Under the pieces are notes generated by a model, which did not search any database, had not been told where the DNA came from, and worked only from the letters and a program-made list of their open reading frames with translations. Made by a program: the position numbers and the translations under genes. Positions 14,357 through 22,153 of a stretch of DNA of 22,153 nucleotides are shown here, piece by piece. The stretch comes from Lutibacter sp. (lineage in GTDB: Bacteria; Bacteroidota; Bacteroidia; Flavobacteriales; Flavobacteriaceae), in contig SDWL01000005.1 in assembly GCA_004195315.1 (NCBI GenBank), positions 1 to 22,153 of the forward strand, in the 5' to 3' direction. Every line of letters starts with the position of its first letter. The stretch's first letter is position 1.

Positions 14357-15196
14357 ATGTTAGTTTTTGCTAAAATAAAATCCATTCAACAAAAAATTAA
14401 GTCGTTAAAAAAGGGAACTGCTATTGGCTTTGTACCTACCATGGGCGCACTTCACAAAGGTCATTTATCGCTTATTAAACAAGCTAAAAAAGAAAATGAT
14501 ATTGTTATAGTAAGTATTTTTGTAAACCCAACTCAGTTTGATAAGCAAGAAGATTTAGTCAACTACCCAAAAACTATTGATAGTGATTTATCACTTTTAA
14601 AATCTGTATCTTGTGATATTGTTTTCACTCCAACTGCGGACGAAATCTACAGTAGTAACATTATCTCTCAATTATTTAATTTTGATGGTTTAGAGCATCA
14701 AATGGAAGGAAAATTTAGAGATGGGCATTTTGATGGCGTTGGAACCATTGTTAAACGGTTATTTGAAATTGTGACACCTACAAAATCTTATTTTGGAGAA
14801 AAAGATTTTCAGCAATTGCAAATCATAAGAAAAATGGTTGAAAAACACCAAATTTCTACCAAAATTATTGGATGTGAAATTTATAGAGAAGCTGATGGTT
14901 TAGCCATGAGTTCAAGAAATAGCAGACTGACAAAAGAGCATAGAAAAGTTGCGCCTTTTATTTATAAAACACTTAAAGAGGCAAAAAAAGAGTTTGGCAT
15001 AAAAAGTGCAATAGAAGTTATTGACTGGGTTGAAAATGAATTTAAAAATCAACCATTATTAGAACTCGAATATTTTGAAATTGCCGTTGAAGAAACGCTT
15101 CAACCAATTAAAAATAAAGACCAAGAGCAAAAATACAGAGCTTTTATAGCTGTTTTTGCTGATAAAATTAGACTTATAGACAATATAAGTTTGTAA
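14357..15196 (+). CDS. panC: Pantothenate synthetase
   Basis: The 279-residue enzyme condenses pantoate and beta-alanine with ATP to give pantothenate. It has the nucleotidyltransferase HIGH-type motif in PTMGALHKGH (residues 27-36), the VSIFVNPTQF stretch near 53-62, GEKDFQQLQIIRKM near 149-162 and the KMSKS-like SSRNSRLT near 190-197. The length is normal. It is followed 38 bases later by panD, which supplies its beta-alanine. The start ATG agrees with the family N-terminus. Confidence 0.95.
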   Translation: MLVFAKIKSIQQKIKSLKKGTAIGFVPTMGALHKGHLSLIKQAKKENDIVIVSIFVNPTQFDKQEDLVNYPKTIDSDLSLLKSVSCDIVFTPTADEIYSSNIISQLFNFDGLEHQMEGKFRDGHFDGVGTIVKRLFEIVTPTKSYFGEKDFQQLQIIRKMVEKHQISTKIIGCEIYREADGLAMSSRNSRLTKEHRKVAPFIYKTLKEAKKEFGIKSAIEVIDWVENEFKNQPLLELEYFEIAVEETLQPIKNKDQEQKYRAFIAVFADKIRLIDNISL

Positions 15197-15222
15197 ATTT
15201 AAAAAGATTAAAACAAAATTAT

Positions 15223-15230
15223 TAATTTTG
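15223..15230 (+). promoter_or_regulatory. TAnnTTTG element just before panD
   Basis: TAATTTTG at 15223-15230 ends only four bases before the panD ATG. If used, the transcript would be nearly leaderless. No -33 TTTG is at the standard distance, so it may be chance or a weak internal promoter. Confidence 0.35.
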
Positions 15231-15234
15231 CACT

Positions 15235-15585
15235 ATGCAAATAGAAGTAGTAAAATCAAAAATTCACAGAGTTAAAGTTACCGGAGCTGATTTACAGTAT
15301 ATTGGAAGTGTGACTATTGATGAGGATTTAATGAATGCCGCAAATATAATTCAAGGAGAAAAAGTTCAAATTGTAAACATCAACAATGGTGAACGTCTTG
15401 AAACTTATGCCATTCCTGGACCAAGAAGCAGTGGTGAAATTACCTTAAACGGCCCTGCTGCTCGTAAAGTAGCTAAAGGAGATATTGTTATTATTATTTC
15501 TTATGGAATCATAGACTTTGAAAAAGCTAAGTCTTTTAAACCTACGCTTATTTTTCCGAATGAAAATGACAATTCCCTAACCTAA
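15235..15585 (+). CDS. panD: Aspartate 1-decarboxylase (pyruvoyl-dependent) proenzyme
   Basis: The 116-residue proenzyme makes beta-alanine from aspartate for pantothenate synthesis. It should self-cleave between Gly24 and Ser25 (QYIGSVTIDED), with Ser25 becoming the pyruvoyl group; position and flanks match the E. coli enzyme, as do Lys9, His11 and Tyr22. The conserved stretch NNGERLETYAIPGPRSSGEITLNGPAARK follows at about 50-79. It pairs with panC just upstream. The next gene begins one base after its stop. Confidence 0.95.
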   Translation: MQIEVVKSKIHRVKVTGADLQYIGSVTIDEDLMNAANIIQGEKVQIVNINNGERLETYAIPGPRSSGEITLNGPAARKVAKGDIVIIISYGIIDFEKAKSFKPTLIFPNENDNSLT

Positions 15586-15586
15586 C

Positions 15587-16564
15587 TTGATCAAAAAACT
15601 AAAAAAGATAAGTTTTATAACACTTCCAATTGCATTGGGAGTTTTTTTAATTTGGTATTCACTATCAAAGTTAACAGGCAATGATATATATTCCATAAAA
15701 ACTTCATTTAGAACAGCAAATTATTGGTGGGTTGCTTTATCTTTAGTTTTCGGTACTTTAAGTCATTTATCACGTGCTTATCGATGGCAATTTTTATTAG
15801 AACCTTTAGGGTACAAACCTAAACTTGCGAATAGCATCATGGCTGTGCTAATTGCATATTTATTAAATTTAGTAATTCCTCGCTCAGGCGAAGTTGCCCG
15901 TGCAGCTAGCATAAAAAAATATGAAAACATCCCATTTAAAAAGGCCTTCGGAACTATAGTTGCTGAACGAGTTGCAGATGTTGTTATGCTTTTTAGTATT
16001 ATTGGAATCGCGTTCTTTTTACAAACCGAATTAATTAGTAGTTATATTTTTAAAGACAAAGGAGAAAGTACCGTCTATTCTAAAATTCTAATTTTTGGTG
16101 TATTTCCGTTAATTGGTTATTTTACTTTCCGTTATTTAAAAAAATCTGAAAATAATGTTATTATTAAAATAATATCATTTATTAATGATTTATTAGATGG
16201 TGTTAAAAGTATCTACAAAATGAAGAAAAAATGGGAGTTTATTTTTCATACCATTTTTATTTGGTCAATGTATGTGTTAATGTTTTACGTTGTAACATTT
16301 GCATTACCGGAAACTATTAACCTTCCTTTTGCAGCCATTATTGTTGGTTTTGTGGTTGGTGGTTTAAGTATGGCTCTAACAAATGGAGGTTTAGGCACTT
16401 ATCCTGTTTTTGTTGCAAGTGCACTTATTTTATATAATGTTGATGACAATGCGGCTCGCGCTTTTGGTTGGATTATGTGGACAGCACAAACCATTATGGT
16501 TATTATTTTTGGAGGTTTATCTTTTTTATTACTTCCTATTTATAATAAGCATCAAAATAACTAA
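15587..16564 (+). CDS. UPF0104 / lysylphosphatidylglycerol-synthase-like transmembrane protein
   Basis: The 325-residue protein has seven or eight hydrophobic helices and the family features LSRAYRWQFLLEPLGY (about 62-77), NLVIPRSGEVARAASI (about 94-109) and GTIVAERVADVVMLF (about 122-136), and near the C-terminus GGLGTYPVF. The family covers the flippase domain of MprF and stand-alone AglD-like proteins; a lipid-flipping role is plausible but unproven, and the lysyltransferase domain is absent. It starts with TTG one base after the panD stop, which implies translational coupling. The order panC-panD-this gene-radA recurs in Flavobacteriaceae as far as I recall. Confidence 0.85.
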   Translation: MIKKLKKISFITLPIALGVFLIWYSLSKLTGNDIYSIKTSFRTANYWWVALSLVFGTLSHLSRAYRWQFLLEPLGYKPKLANSIMAVLIAYLLNLVIPRSGEVARAASIKKYENIPFKKAFGTIVAERVADVVMLFSIIGIAFFLQTELISSYIFKDKGESTVYSKILIFGVFPLIGYFTFRYLKKSENNVIIKIISFINDLLDGVKSIYKMKKKWEFIFHTIFIWSMYVLMFYVVTFALPETINLPFAAIIVGFVVGGLSMALTNGGLGTYPVFVASALILYNVDDNAARAFGWIMWTAQTIMVIIFGGLSFLLLPIYNKHQNN

Positions 16565-16604
16565 GAATTCTTAGTATATTTACTTCTTTTCAACACCTTT
16601 AAAA

Positions 16605-17963
16605 ATGGCTAAAACCAATACAACTTTTTTCTGTCAAAATTGTGGAACACAATATGCAAAATGGCTTGGGCAATGTAAATCTTGTAATGAATGGAATACC
16701 ATAGCTGAAGAAATTATTCTAAAAGAAGAAAAAAGAAATTGGAAACAAACCTCCGAAACAAAAAAAGCTAATAAAGCATTAAAAATTAATGAAATATCTA
16801 TAGATAAAGAAGATAGGATTTCAACTAATAACAATGAATTTAATAGAGTTTTAGGTGGTGGTTTAGTAAAAGGATCCATGTTATTATTAGGAGGAGAACC
16901 TGGCATTGGTAAATCAACCTTATTGTTACAAATAGCATTAAAAATACCTAAAAAAGTATTGTATGTTTCAGGCGAAGAAAGCCAATCTCAAATAAAAATG
17001 CGCGCTGAACGATTACAAATTACAAATACAAACTGCTTAATTTTAACCGAAACAAATACCCAAAATATATTTAAAATTATTGAAGACGTAAATCCAGATG
17101 TAGTTGTCATAGATTCTATTCAAACATTACATACTGAATACATTGAAGCATCTCCTGGTTCTATTTCTCAAATTAGAGAAACTACTTCCGAACTTATAAA
17201 ATTCGCCAAAGAAACAGCGACTCCTGTTCTTTTAATTGGACATATAACTAAAGATGGTGCCATTGCTGGTCCAAAAATATTAGAACATATGGTTGATGTT
17301 GTTTTACAATTTGAAGGCGATAGAAATCATACATATAGAATATTACGAGCCAATAAAAACCGATTCGGTTCTACCGCTGAACTTGGAATTTACGAAATGC
17401 AAAATATTGGTTTACGTGAAGTTGAAAATCCTTCAGAAATTTTAATTTCTCAAAAAGAAGATGATTTAAGTGGTACAGCTATCGCGGCAACTTTAGAAGG
17501 TATGCGTCCTTTAATGATTGAAGTTCAGGCTTTGGTAAGTACTGCTGTGTATGGAACTCCTCAACGTTCTTCTACTGGTTATGACATAAAACGTTTAAAT
17601 ATGCTTTTAGCAGTTTTAGAAAAACGAGCTGGATTCAGATTAGGAGCCAAAGATGTATTTTTAAATATTGCTGGCGGAATAAAAGTTGATGATCCTGCAA
17701 TTGATTTAGCCGTTATAAGTGCTATTTTATCTTCAAACGAAGATGTTGCAATTCCTCAAGATTTTTGTTTTGCCGCAGAAATTGGTTTGGCGGGTGAAAT
17801 ACGCCCCGTGAATCGAGTAGAACAACGTATTTTAGAGGCTGAAAAACTAGGCTTCACCAAAATATTTATCTCAAAATTTAATAAAATAAGTAAAATAAAC
17901 CACAACATTAAAATTATTAAGGTTACAAAAGTTGAAGATATTTTCTCGAATTTATTCGCATAA
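16605..17963 (+). CDS. radA: DNA repair protein RadA (Sms)
   Basis: The 452-residue protein has the full RadA layout. An N-terminal C4 zinc finger (Cys10, Cys13, Cys24, Cys27) is followed by a RecA-like ATPase with Walker A GEPGIGKST (97-105), a VVVIDSIQT Walker B and the RadA-specific KNRFGS motif. A C-terminal Lon-like domain has the VFLNIAGGIKVDDPA and EIGLAGEIRPV stretches. RadA is a branch-migration helicase acting in homologous recombination. The gene ends in a strong terminator that also serves hemD from the other side. Confidence 0.96.
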   Translation: MAKTNTTFFCQNCGTQYAKWLGQCKSCNEWNTIAEEIILKEEKRNWKQTSETKKANKALKINEISIDKEDRISTNNNEFNRVLGGGLVKGSMLLLGGEPGIGKSTLLLQIALKIPKKVLYVSGEESQSQIKMRAERLQITNTNCLILTETNTQNIFKIIEDVNPDVVVIDSIQTLHTEYIEASPGSISQIRETTSELIKFAKETATPVLLIGHITKDGAIAGPKILEHMVDVVLQFEGDRNHTYRILRANKNRFGSTAELGIYEMQNIGLREVENPSEILISQKEDDLSGTAIAATLEGMRPLMIEVQALVSTAVYGTPQRSSTGYDIKRLNMLLAVLEKRAGFRLGAKDVFLNIAGGIKVDDPAIDLAVISAILSSNEDVAIPQDFCFAAEIGLAGEIRPVNRVEQRILEAEKLGFTKIFISKFNKISKINHNIKIIKVTKVEDIFSNLFA

Positions 17964-17990
17964 AAAAACCGAGATAAACTCGGTTTTTTT
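17962..17990. terminator. Bidirectional intrinsic terminator
   Basis: A 12-bp stem (17962-17973 with 17979-17990) has a CCGAG/CTCGG core, a 5-base loop ATAAA, seven A on the left and seven T on the right. It starts inside the radA stop codon and separates radA from the convergent hemD. Confidence 0.92.
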
Positions 17991-18007
17991 ATAATTTATT
18001 TTAAGTT

Positions 18008-18763
18008 TCACTTCTTATTTACCTTAATTATATATTTTTCTAAGGCCATTGTCATTGAAGGTGTTTCAGGTGTTGGAGCTTGTATATTACATTTTAAACC
18101 AGCATCTGTAGCTGCTTTTACAGTTGAATTTCCAAATACTGCTATACACGTATTATTTTGCTTGAAATTAGGGAAATTTTTAAATAAAGAGTCTATTCCT
18201 GAAGGGCTAAAAAACACTAAAACATCATAAAAAACATCATGTAAATCCGACAAATCACTCATGACAGTTTTATAAAAAATACCTCTTTCCCAACTTATTT
18301 CAAGATCATTTAAAGCATTTGGTACAATTTCTTTTAACTTATCTGAAGAAGGCAATAGAAATTGTTCTTCTTTATGTTTTTTAATAATTTTAACCAAATC
18401 TTCGAAAATTTTTCCCCCAACGTAAATTTTTCGTTTACGGTATACAACATACTTTTGTAAATAGAAAGCAACTGCATCCGATTCGCAAAAATATTTCATA
18501 GAATCAGGAACTGTAAATCTCATTTCTTCTGCAACTCTAAAAAAATGATCTACAGCATGCCTACTTGTTAAAATAATTGCTGTATAATTATTTAAATCAA
18601 TTTTTTGAGTCCTTACCTCTTTTGCTGAAACTCCTTCAACATGAATAAATGGTCTAAAATCAATTTTAACTTTTTGTTTTTCTGATAATTCTAAATAAGG
18701 AGAGTTTTCGGCTTTAGGAGCGGGTTGAGAAACTAATATTGTTTTCACTTTCATATTCTTCAA
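18008..18763 (-). CDS. hemD: Uroporphyrinogen-III synthase
   Basis: The 251-residue protein fits HemD, which closes hydroxymethylbilane to uroporphyrinogen III in haem synthesis. The family is weakly conserved. The visible marks are the N-terminal ILVSQPAPKAENSPYLELSEK, the AIILTSRHAVDHFF segment (about 64-77) and the second-domain DVLVFFSPSGIDSLFKNFP (about 194-212) with CIAVFGNSTVKAATDAGL. The gene lies eight bases after the DUF4271 gene on the same strand, a pairing usual in Flavobacteriaceae. The length is typical. Confidence 0.88.
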   Translation of the reverse strand: MKNMKVKTILVSQPAPKAENSPYLELSEKQKVKIDFRPFIHVEGVSAKEVRTQKIDLNNYTAIILTSRHAVDHFFRVAEEMRFTVPDSMKYFCESDAVAFYLQKYVVYRKRKIYVGGKIFEDLVKIIKKHKEEQFLLPSSDKLKEIVPNALNDLEISWERGIFYKTVMSDLSDLHDVFYDVLVFFSPSGIDSLFKNFPNFKQNNTCIAVFGNSTVKAATDAGLKCNIQAPTPETPSMTMALEKYIIKVNKK

Positions 18764-18771
18764 TTTTATTT

Positions 18772-19434
18772 TTAAACAGTTAATTTTAAAACAATTATTA
18801 AAGGTGCTATTTCAAGGGCGCAAAGGTATAAAATAAAATAGAACAAGTTATTAAAAATGAGTTTTTTATTATTTAACAAAAATAGACTATACCTTACTAT
18901 TAATAATAATACAAATATTAAAAAAGTAATTCTAACTAATAATTCTTGATATTTACTAGCATAAATACTAAAAATCAAAAACGGTAAGATCCATAAAATC
19001 AAGTTGTTAAAATGACTTATTTTAAAATAAATTGCTTTCGTGTACTCATTTTTAAAATTAAATAATAACGCAAGTAAAAGTCCAAATAAAAAGTGAATAC
19101 TAAAATACAAACCAACTACAAAAAACAGCAACATATAGGTGTTGAAATTCAAAGAATTTGGATAAATTTTAAAATACATATTTACAAAATAAAATAATAG
19201 CGACAACACCAGTAATTTAACAATAAAAAGGGCTGCTTGAAAAAAGTTTAAAATCAGGTTTTTTTCCTTATTAAAATAAATAGAAAGATATTTTTTTGAG
19301 AAAAACAATGTACTTTCATGATACAATCTGTCTTTAAATTTCACTTTTAACAGTGATAAAATAAAAAAAATAAACACTAAAATCAGTGTAATCCAATCAC
19401 TATTTTGAGGTATTATTTTTGTTGCTTCAAACAT
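18772..19434 (-). CDS. DUF4271 integral membrane protein
   Basis: The 220-residue, very hydrophobic protein has an N-terminal segment (about 15-31), a short soluble stretch with YHESTLFFSKKYLSIYF, and then about five further membrane helices. The family is restricted to Bacteroidota and its function is unknown. Its constant position just before hemD suggests co-expression with haem synthesis but does not show a shared role. Codon use is AT-rich, as in its neighbours. Confidence 0.85.
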   Translation of the reverse strand: MFEATKIIPQNSDWITLILVFIFFILSLLKVKFKDRLYHESTLFFSKKYLSIYFNKEKNLILNFFQAALFIVKLLVLSLLFYFVNMYFKIYPNSLNFNTYMLLFFVVGLYFSIHFLFGLLLALLFNFKNEYTKAIYFKISHFNNLILWILPFLIFSIYASKYQELLVRITFLIFVLLLIVRYSLFLLNNKKLIFNNLFYFILYLCALEIAPLIIVLKLTV

Positions 19435-19456
19435 TAAGTTAGCAATTGATTTAACG

Positions 19457-19490
19457 CAAAATTAGGAATAATTTGTTTTATCTTTGCAAA
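19457..19490 (-). promoter_or_regulatory. Bacteroidota-type promoter for DUF4271-hemD
   Basis: On the minus strand TTTG (complement of 19487-19490) and TAATTTTG (complement of 19457-19464) are 22 bases apart, matching -33/-7 spacing, and lie 22 bases before the DUF4271 start. On the opposite strand TATCTTTG (19479-19486) may serve the divergent glycosyltransferase gene, but its -33 element is not clear. Confidence 0.6.
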
Positions 19491-19503
19491 ATAATTTTGA
19501 TAT

Positions 19504-20223
19504 ATGTCAAATACACTTATTATTATTCCAACATACAATGAAAAAGAAAATATTGAAGCTATTATTAAAGCTGTGTTTTCTCAAGAAAAACAATTTGATA
19601 TTTTAGTTGTAGATGACAGTTCGCCTGATGGCACTTCTGAAATCGTTACAAACCTTCAAAATAATTTTTCTAATTTATTTTTAGAGGTTAGAAAAGAAAA
19701 AACTGGACTTGGCGCGGCATATATTCATGGATTTAAATGGGCTTTATCAAAAAATTACGATTATATTATAGAAATGGACGCCGATTTTTCGCATAATCCA
19801 AAAGATTTAATACATTTATACAATGCATGTGATATTGACGGAGCTGATTTCTCGATAGGATCAAGATATTTAAATAACAAGATTAACGTAGTTAACTGGG
19901 ATATTAAACGATTACTTTTATCCTATTTCGCCTCAAAGTACGTTAAAATTATAACCCAAATCCCAATTTTTGATACTACTGCCGGCTTTGTATGTTATAA
20001 AAGTACTGTGTTAAAAAATCTAGATTTAGATAAAATTAAGTTTGTTGGTTACGCATTTCAAATTGAAATGAAATTTAAAGCTTGGAAACGCAAATTTAAA
20101 CACAAAGAGGTTTCTGTCGTTTTCACAGATAGAAAAAGAGGAACTTCTAAAATGAGTGGAAGCATAATTTCTGAAGCCGTTTTTGGAGTTATTAAAATGA
20201 GATTGCAAGGGTTACCAAAATAA
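19504..20223 (+). CDS. Polyprenol monophosphomannose synthase-like GT2 glycosyltransferase
   Basis: The 239-residue protein is a GT-A fold family-2 transferase close to Dpm1-type enzymes, which move mannose from GDP-mannose to a polyprenyl phosphate. Seen are IIIPTYNEKENIEAII (6-21), VVDDSSPDGT (35-44), GLGAAYIHGF (68-77), the metal-binding DAD at 92-94 in MDADFSHNP, and the GSRYL and TAGFVCYK stretches. It has no C-terminal membrane helices, as in soluble or peripheral Dpm1 forms. Its stop is 15 bases before dihydroorotase. The sugar and lipid acceptor are inferred from the family. Confidence 0.87.
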   Translation: MSNTLIIIPTYNEKENIEAIIKAVFSQEKQFDILVVDDSSPDGTSEIVTNLQNNFSNLFLEVRKEKTGLGAAYIHGFKWALSKNYDYIIEMDADFSHNPKDLIHLYNACDIDGADFSIGSRYLNNKINVVNWDIKRLLLSYFASKYVKIITQIPIFDTTAGFVCYKSTVLKNLDLDKIKFVGYAFQIEMKFKAWKRKFKHKEVSVVFTDRKRGTSKMSGSIISEAVFGVIKMRLQGLPK

Positions 20224-20238
20224 AAGAAAAAGAAAAAT

Positions 20239-21588
20239 ATGAGTTTGATACTTATTAAAAACGCCAAAATTGTTAACGAAGGGAAAATAATTGAGTGTGA
20301 TGTTTTAATTGATGGTGAATATATTGTTGATATAGACTCTTCAATTAGTTCAAAATCTTCTAATACAACTGTAATAGATGCTGAAGGAAAATATTTAATT
20401 CCAGGTGCTATAGATGATCAAGTTCATTTTCGCGAACCCGGTTTAACACATAAAGCAACTATTGAAAGTGAAAGTAAGGCCGCCATTGCTGGTGGAATTA
20501 CTTCGTTTATTGAAATGCCAAATACAGTTCCACAAGCAACAACTCAAAAATTATTAGAACAAAAATTTGAAATTGCTGCAAATAGTTCATACGCAAACTA
20601 TTCATTTATGTTTGGCGGCACAAATGATAATTTAGAAGAATTATTAAAAACTGACCCAACAAATGTTGCCGGAATTAAGTTGTTTTTAGGCTCTTCAACA
20701 GGAGATATGCTGGTTGATGATGAAAAAGTTTTGGAAAAAATATTTTCGTCAACCAAAATGCTTATTGCTGTACATTGTGAAGATGAAGCAACCATAAAAA
20801 AGAATTTAGACAACTATTTAGATGAATATGGTGATGATATCCCTATAGAATTACATCCAAAAATTAGAAGTGAAGAAGCTTGTTATTTGTCTTCATCTAA
20901 AGCTATTGCACTAGCAAAAAAAACTGGAGCGCGCTTACACATTTTTCATTTGTCAACTGCTAAAGAAACGGAACTATTTTCAAATAAAATTCCTGTAGAA
21001 CAAAAGCAAATAACGGCTGAAGTTTGTGTGCATCATTTATGGTTTGATGAAAGTGACTACAAAATTAAAGGAACTCTAATAAAATGGAATCCAGCAGTAA
21101 AAACAGAAAAAGACAAAGAAGGTCTTTGGAAAGCTTTATTGAATGATAAAATTGATGTCATTGCTAGTGATCATGCACCACATACATTAGAAGAAAAACA
21201 ACAAGTTTACACCAAAGCACCTAGTGGAGGACCTTTAGTACAACACGCTTTGCCTGCATTATTACAAGCCCACAGACAAGGGAAAATTTCACTTGAAAAA
21301 ATAGTAGAGAAAATGTGCCATAACCCTGCTAAAATATTCAAAATTGAAAAAAGAGGATTTATTAAAATAGGGTATTATGCGGATTTAGTTTTGGTAGATA
21401 TTTCATCACCTTGGACAGTTACTAAAGAGAATATTTTGTACAAATGTGGTTGGTCTCCATTTGAAGGAACTACCTTTTATTCAAAAATTACACATACTTT
21501 TGTAAACGGTCATTTAGCATATCATAATGGTGTGTTTCACAACACAATAAAAGGTAAACGATTACTGTTTAATAGAACAAATGAATAA
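20239..21588 (+). CDS. pyrC: Dihydroorotase (class I, amidohydrolase)
   Basis: The 449-residue protein belongs to the dihydroorotase group of amidohydrolases, which interconvert carbamoyl-aspartate and dihydroorotate in pyrimidine synthesis. The first metal motif, usually HxH, reads DDQVHFREPG here: Gln61-Val62-His63, so the first His is Gln. The remaining ligand candidates are present: Lys147 in GIKLFLGSSTGDM, His179 in AVHCEDE, His237 in LHIFHLSTAKE and Asp311 in ASDHAPHT. MPNTVP and GGPLVQHALPALL are also typical. The Gln may be a lineage trait. Loss of activity, as in PyrC' pseudo-subunits, is less likely because the other ligands remain. It overlaps the next gene by eight bases. Confidence 0.88.
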   Translation: MSLILIKNAKIVNEGKIIECDVLIDGEYIVDIDSSISSKSSNTTVIDAEGKYLIPGAIDDQVHFREPGLTHKATIESESKAAIAGGITSFIEMPNTVPQATTQKLLEQKFEIAANSSYANYSFMFGGTNDNLEELLKTDPTNVAGIKLFLGSSTGDMLVDDEKVLEKIFSSTKMLIAVHCEDEATIKKNLDNYLDEYGDDIPIELHPKIRSEEACYLSSSKAIALAKKTGARLHIFHLSTAKETELFSNKIPVEQKQITAEVCVHHLWFDESDYKIKGTLIKWNPAVKTEKDKEGLWKALLNDKIDVIASDHAPHTLEEKQQVYTKAPSGGPLVQHALPALLQAHRQGKISLEKIVEKMCHNPAKIFKIEKRGFIKIGYYADLVLVDISSPWTVTKENILYKCGWSPFEGTTFYSKITHTFVNGHLAYHNGVFHNTIKGKRLLFNRTNE

Positions 21589-22099
21589 ATTTATTTACAT
21601 ACTTATTTTAAGCGTTTTTTTTGGTGCTTGCACTAGTAATACAATCATTAAAAAACCTAAAAATTTAATAGCTAAAGAACAAATGGTTGATTTATTGACT
21701 GATATTTTTATTGCTGAAGGCGGTGATAATATTAAAAATATCAATCTTCAACGCAATGCAAATTATTTTCCATTTGTTTTTGAGAAATATCAGATTGATA
21801 CAATTAGATTCAGAGAAAGCAATTATTATTACACTTCAAGAATTGATGATTATGATGAAATACTTGAAAAAATTGATGCACGTCTAAAAGAGTTAAAACA
21901 ACAATATGATGTTGAAATTAAATTAACCGATTCCTTAGAACGTGTAAAAAAAGATTCTCTTAGAGATCTTAAAAAAACAACTAACGCAAAATTTAAGAAA
22001 ACTGATTCTTTAAAAAATATTAAAAAAAAATTAGATATTTTTCAAAAAAATCGAAATGGTAATAAAGCCCTCTCACTTCGAAGTCGATATGGCAGATAA
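21581..22099 (+). CDS. DUF4296 family lipoprotein
   Basis: The 172-residue protein has a lipoprotein signal (FIYILILSVFFGAC, Cys17) and the DUF4296 core (KNLIAKEQMVDLLTDIFIAEGG, about 27-48; FPFVFEKYQIDTIRFRESNYYYTSRIDDYDEIL). A lysine-rich, probably coiled C-terminal tail follows (about 98-165). The family is restricted to Bacteroidota, and its function is unknown. The start lies inside the end of dihydroorotase (8-base overlap). The last codons (TAT GGC AGA TAA) overlap a foreign-looking frame that begins at 22089, so the very C-terminus may be an artefact of a join. Confidence 0.85.
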   Translation: MNKFIYILILSVFFGACTSNTIIKKPKNLIAKEQMVDLLTDIFIAEGGDNIKNINLQRNANYFPFVFEKYQIDTIRFRESNYYYTSRIDDYDEILEKIDARLKELKQQYDVEIKLTDSLERVKKDSLRDLKKTTNAKFKKTDSLKNIKKKLDIFQKNRNGNKALSLRSRYGR

Positions 22100-22134
22100 A
22101 AACCACTTGAATTTGATCATCACTGGCCATATAG
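22089..22134 (+). CDS. Start of an EF-1alpha-like gene, possibly from a third organism (partial)
   Basis: ATG at 22089 opens a frame of 15 codons, MADKNHLNLIITGHI plus one G, before the adapter. Archaeal elongation factor 1-alpha proteins begin very similarly, with GHIDHGKST next; the G that starts the next codon fits Asp. Codons such as CAC, TTG, ATC and GGC differ from the AT-rich flavobacterial use. The frame overlaps the DUF4296 stop. With only 15 residues the call is tentative. Confidence 0.4.
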
Positions 22135-22153
22135 CTGTCTCTTATACACATCT
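22135..22153. other. Nextera transposase adapter (sequencing artefact)
   Basis: The final 19 bases, CTGTCTCTTATACACATCT, are exactly the reverse complement of the Tn5 mosaic-end sequence used in Nextera libraries. They are untrimmed adapter, not genome. Confidence 0.97.

Noticed and set aside
16561..16574. 14-base perfect palindrome CTAAGAATTCTTAG at the UPF0104 stop
   Set aside because: Too short and AT-rich, with no T-run, to call a terminator or operator; radA probably continues in the same transcript.

Overview
This contig appears to join DNA from at least two organisms. Bases 1 to about 5165 look like a low-GC Gram-positive relative (Bacillota or an Acholeplasma/Izemoplasma-type Mollicute). 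The genes there have strong Shine-Dalgarno sites, a consensus TTGACA-N17-TATAAT promoter and intrinsic terminators, and TGA is not read as Trp. Bases from about 5165 to the end look like a Flavobacteriaceae genome (Bacteroidota). They carry the Bacteroidota-restricted families DUF4270, DUF4271 and DUF4296, TAnnTTTG promoter motifs and no Shine-Dalgarno sites. The last 19 bases are the Nextera transposase adapter, so they are not biological.

Gram-positive-like part. The left edge lies inside a gene made of a 12-residue peptide (LASGKDDCDSGW) repeated eight times without any amino-acid change. Nine bases after its stop comes a PqqD-like RiPP recognition element (RRE) protein, followed by a terminator. 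This is the most interesting locus: a probable tandem-core RiPP precursor with its RRE, whose leader and maturation enzymes lie off the contig. Convergent to it is the minus-strand run azlC-azlD-TrmB-like regulator-agmatinase, which suggests amino-acid export and polyamine metabolism under one regulator. Then comes a PAS-PAS-GGDEF diguanylate cyclase that the join cuts in the middle of its first PAS domain.

Flavobacterial part. From 5177 on: a cupin and a long-chain acyl-CoA synthetase; rsmI; a gap with a decayed transposase-like fragment; a DUF3109 protein divergent from a MarC-family protein; a gap with a decayed reading frame; the minus-strand block glycogen synthase-like protein, DUF4270 lipoprotein, glmS; the divergent plus-strand block panC, panD, a UPF0104 membrane protein, radA; the minus-strand pair DUF4271 and hemD; and the plus-strand block dolichol-phosphate-mannose-synthase-like glycosyltransferase, dihydroorotase, DUF4296 lipoprotein. 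This is a housekeeping segment (pantothenate, amino sugar, haem, pyrimidine, DNA repair) in an order that I recall as typical of Flavobacteriaceae.

Right edge. Overlapping the DUF4296 stop is a 15-codon frame reading MADKNHLNLIITGHI, which looks like the N-terminus of an archaeal-type EF-1alpha. It runs straight into the adapter, so a third source may be joined here. No tRNA, rRNA or CRISPR array was seen.
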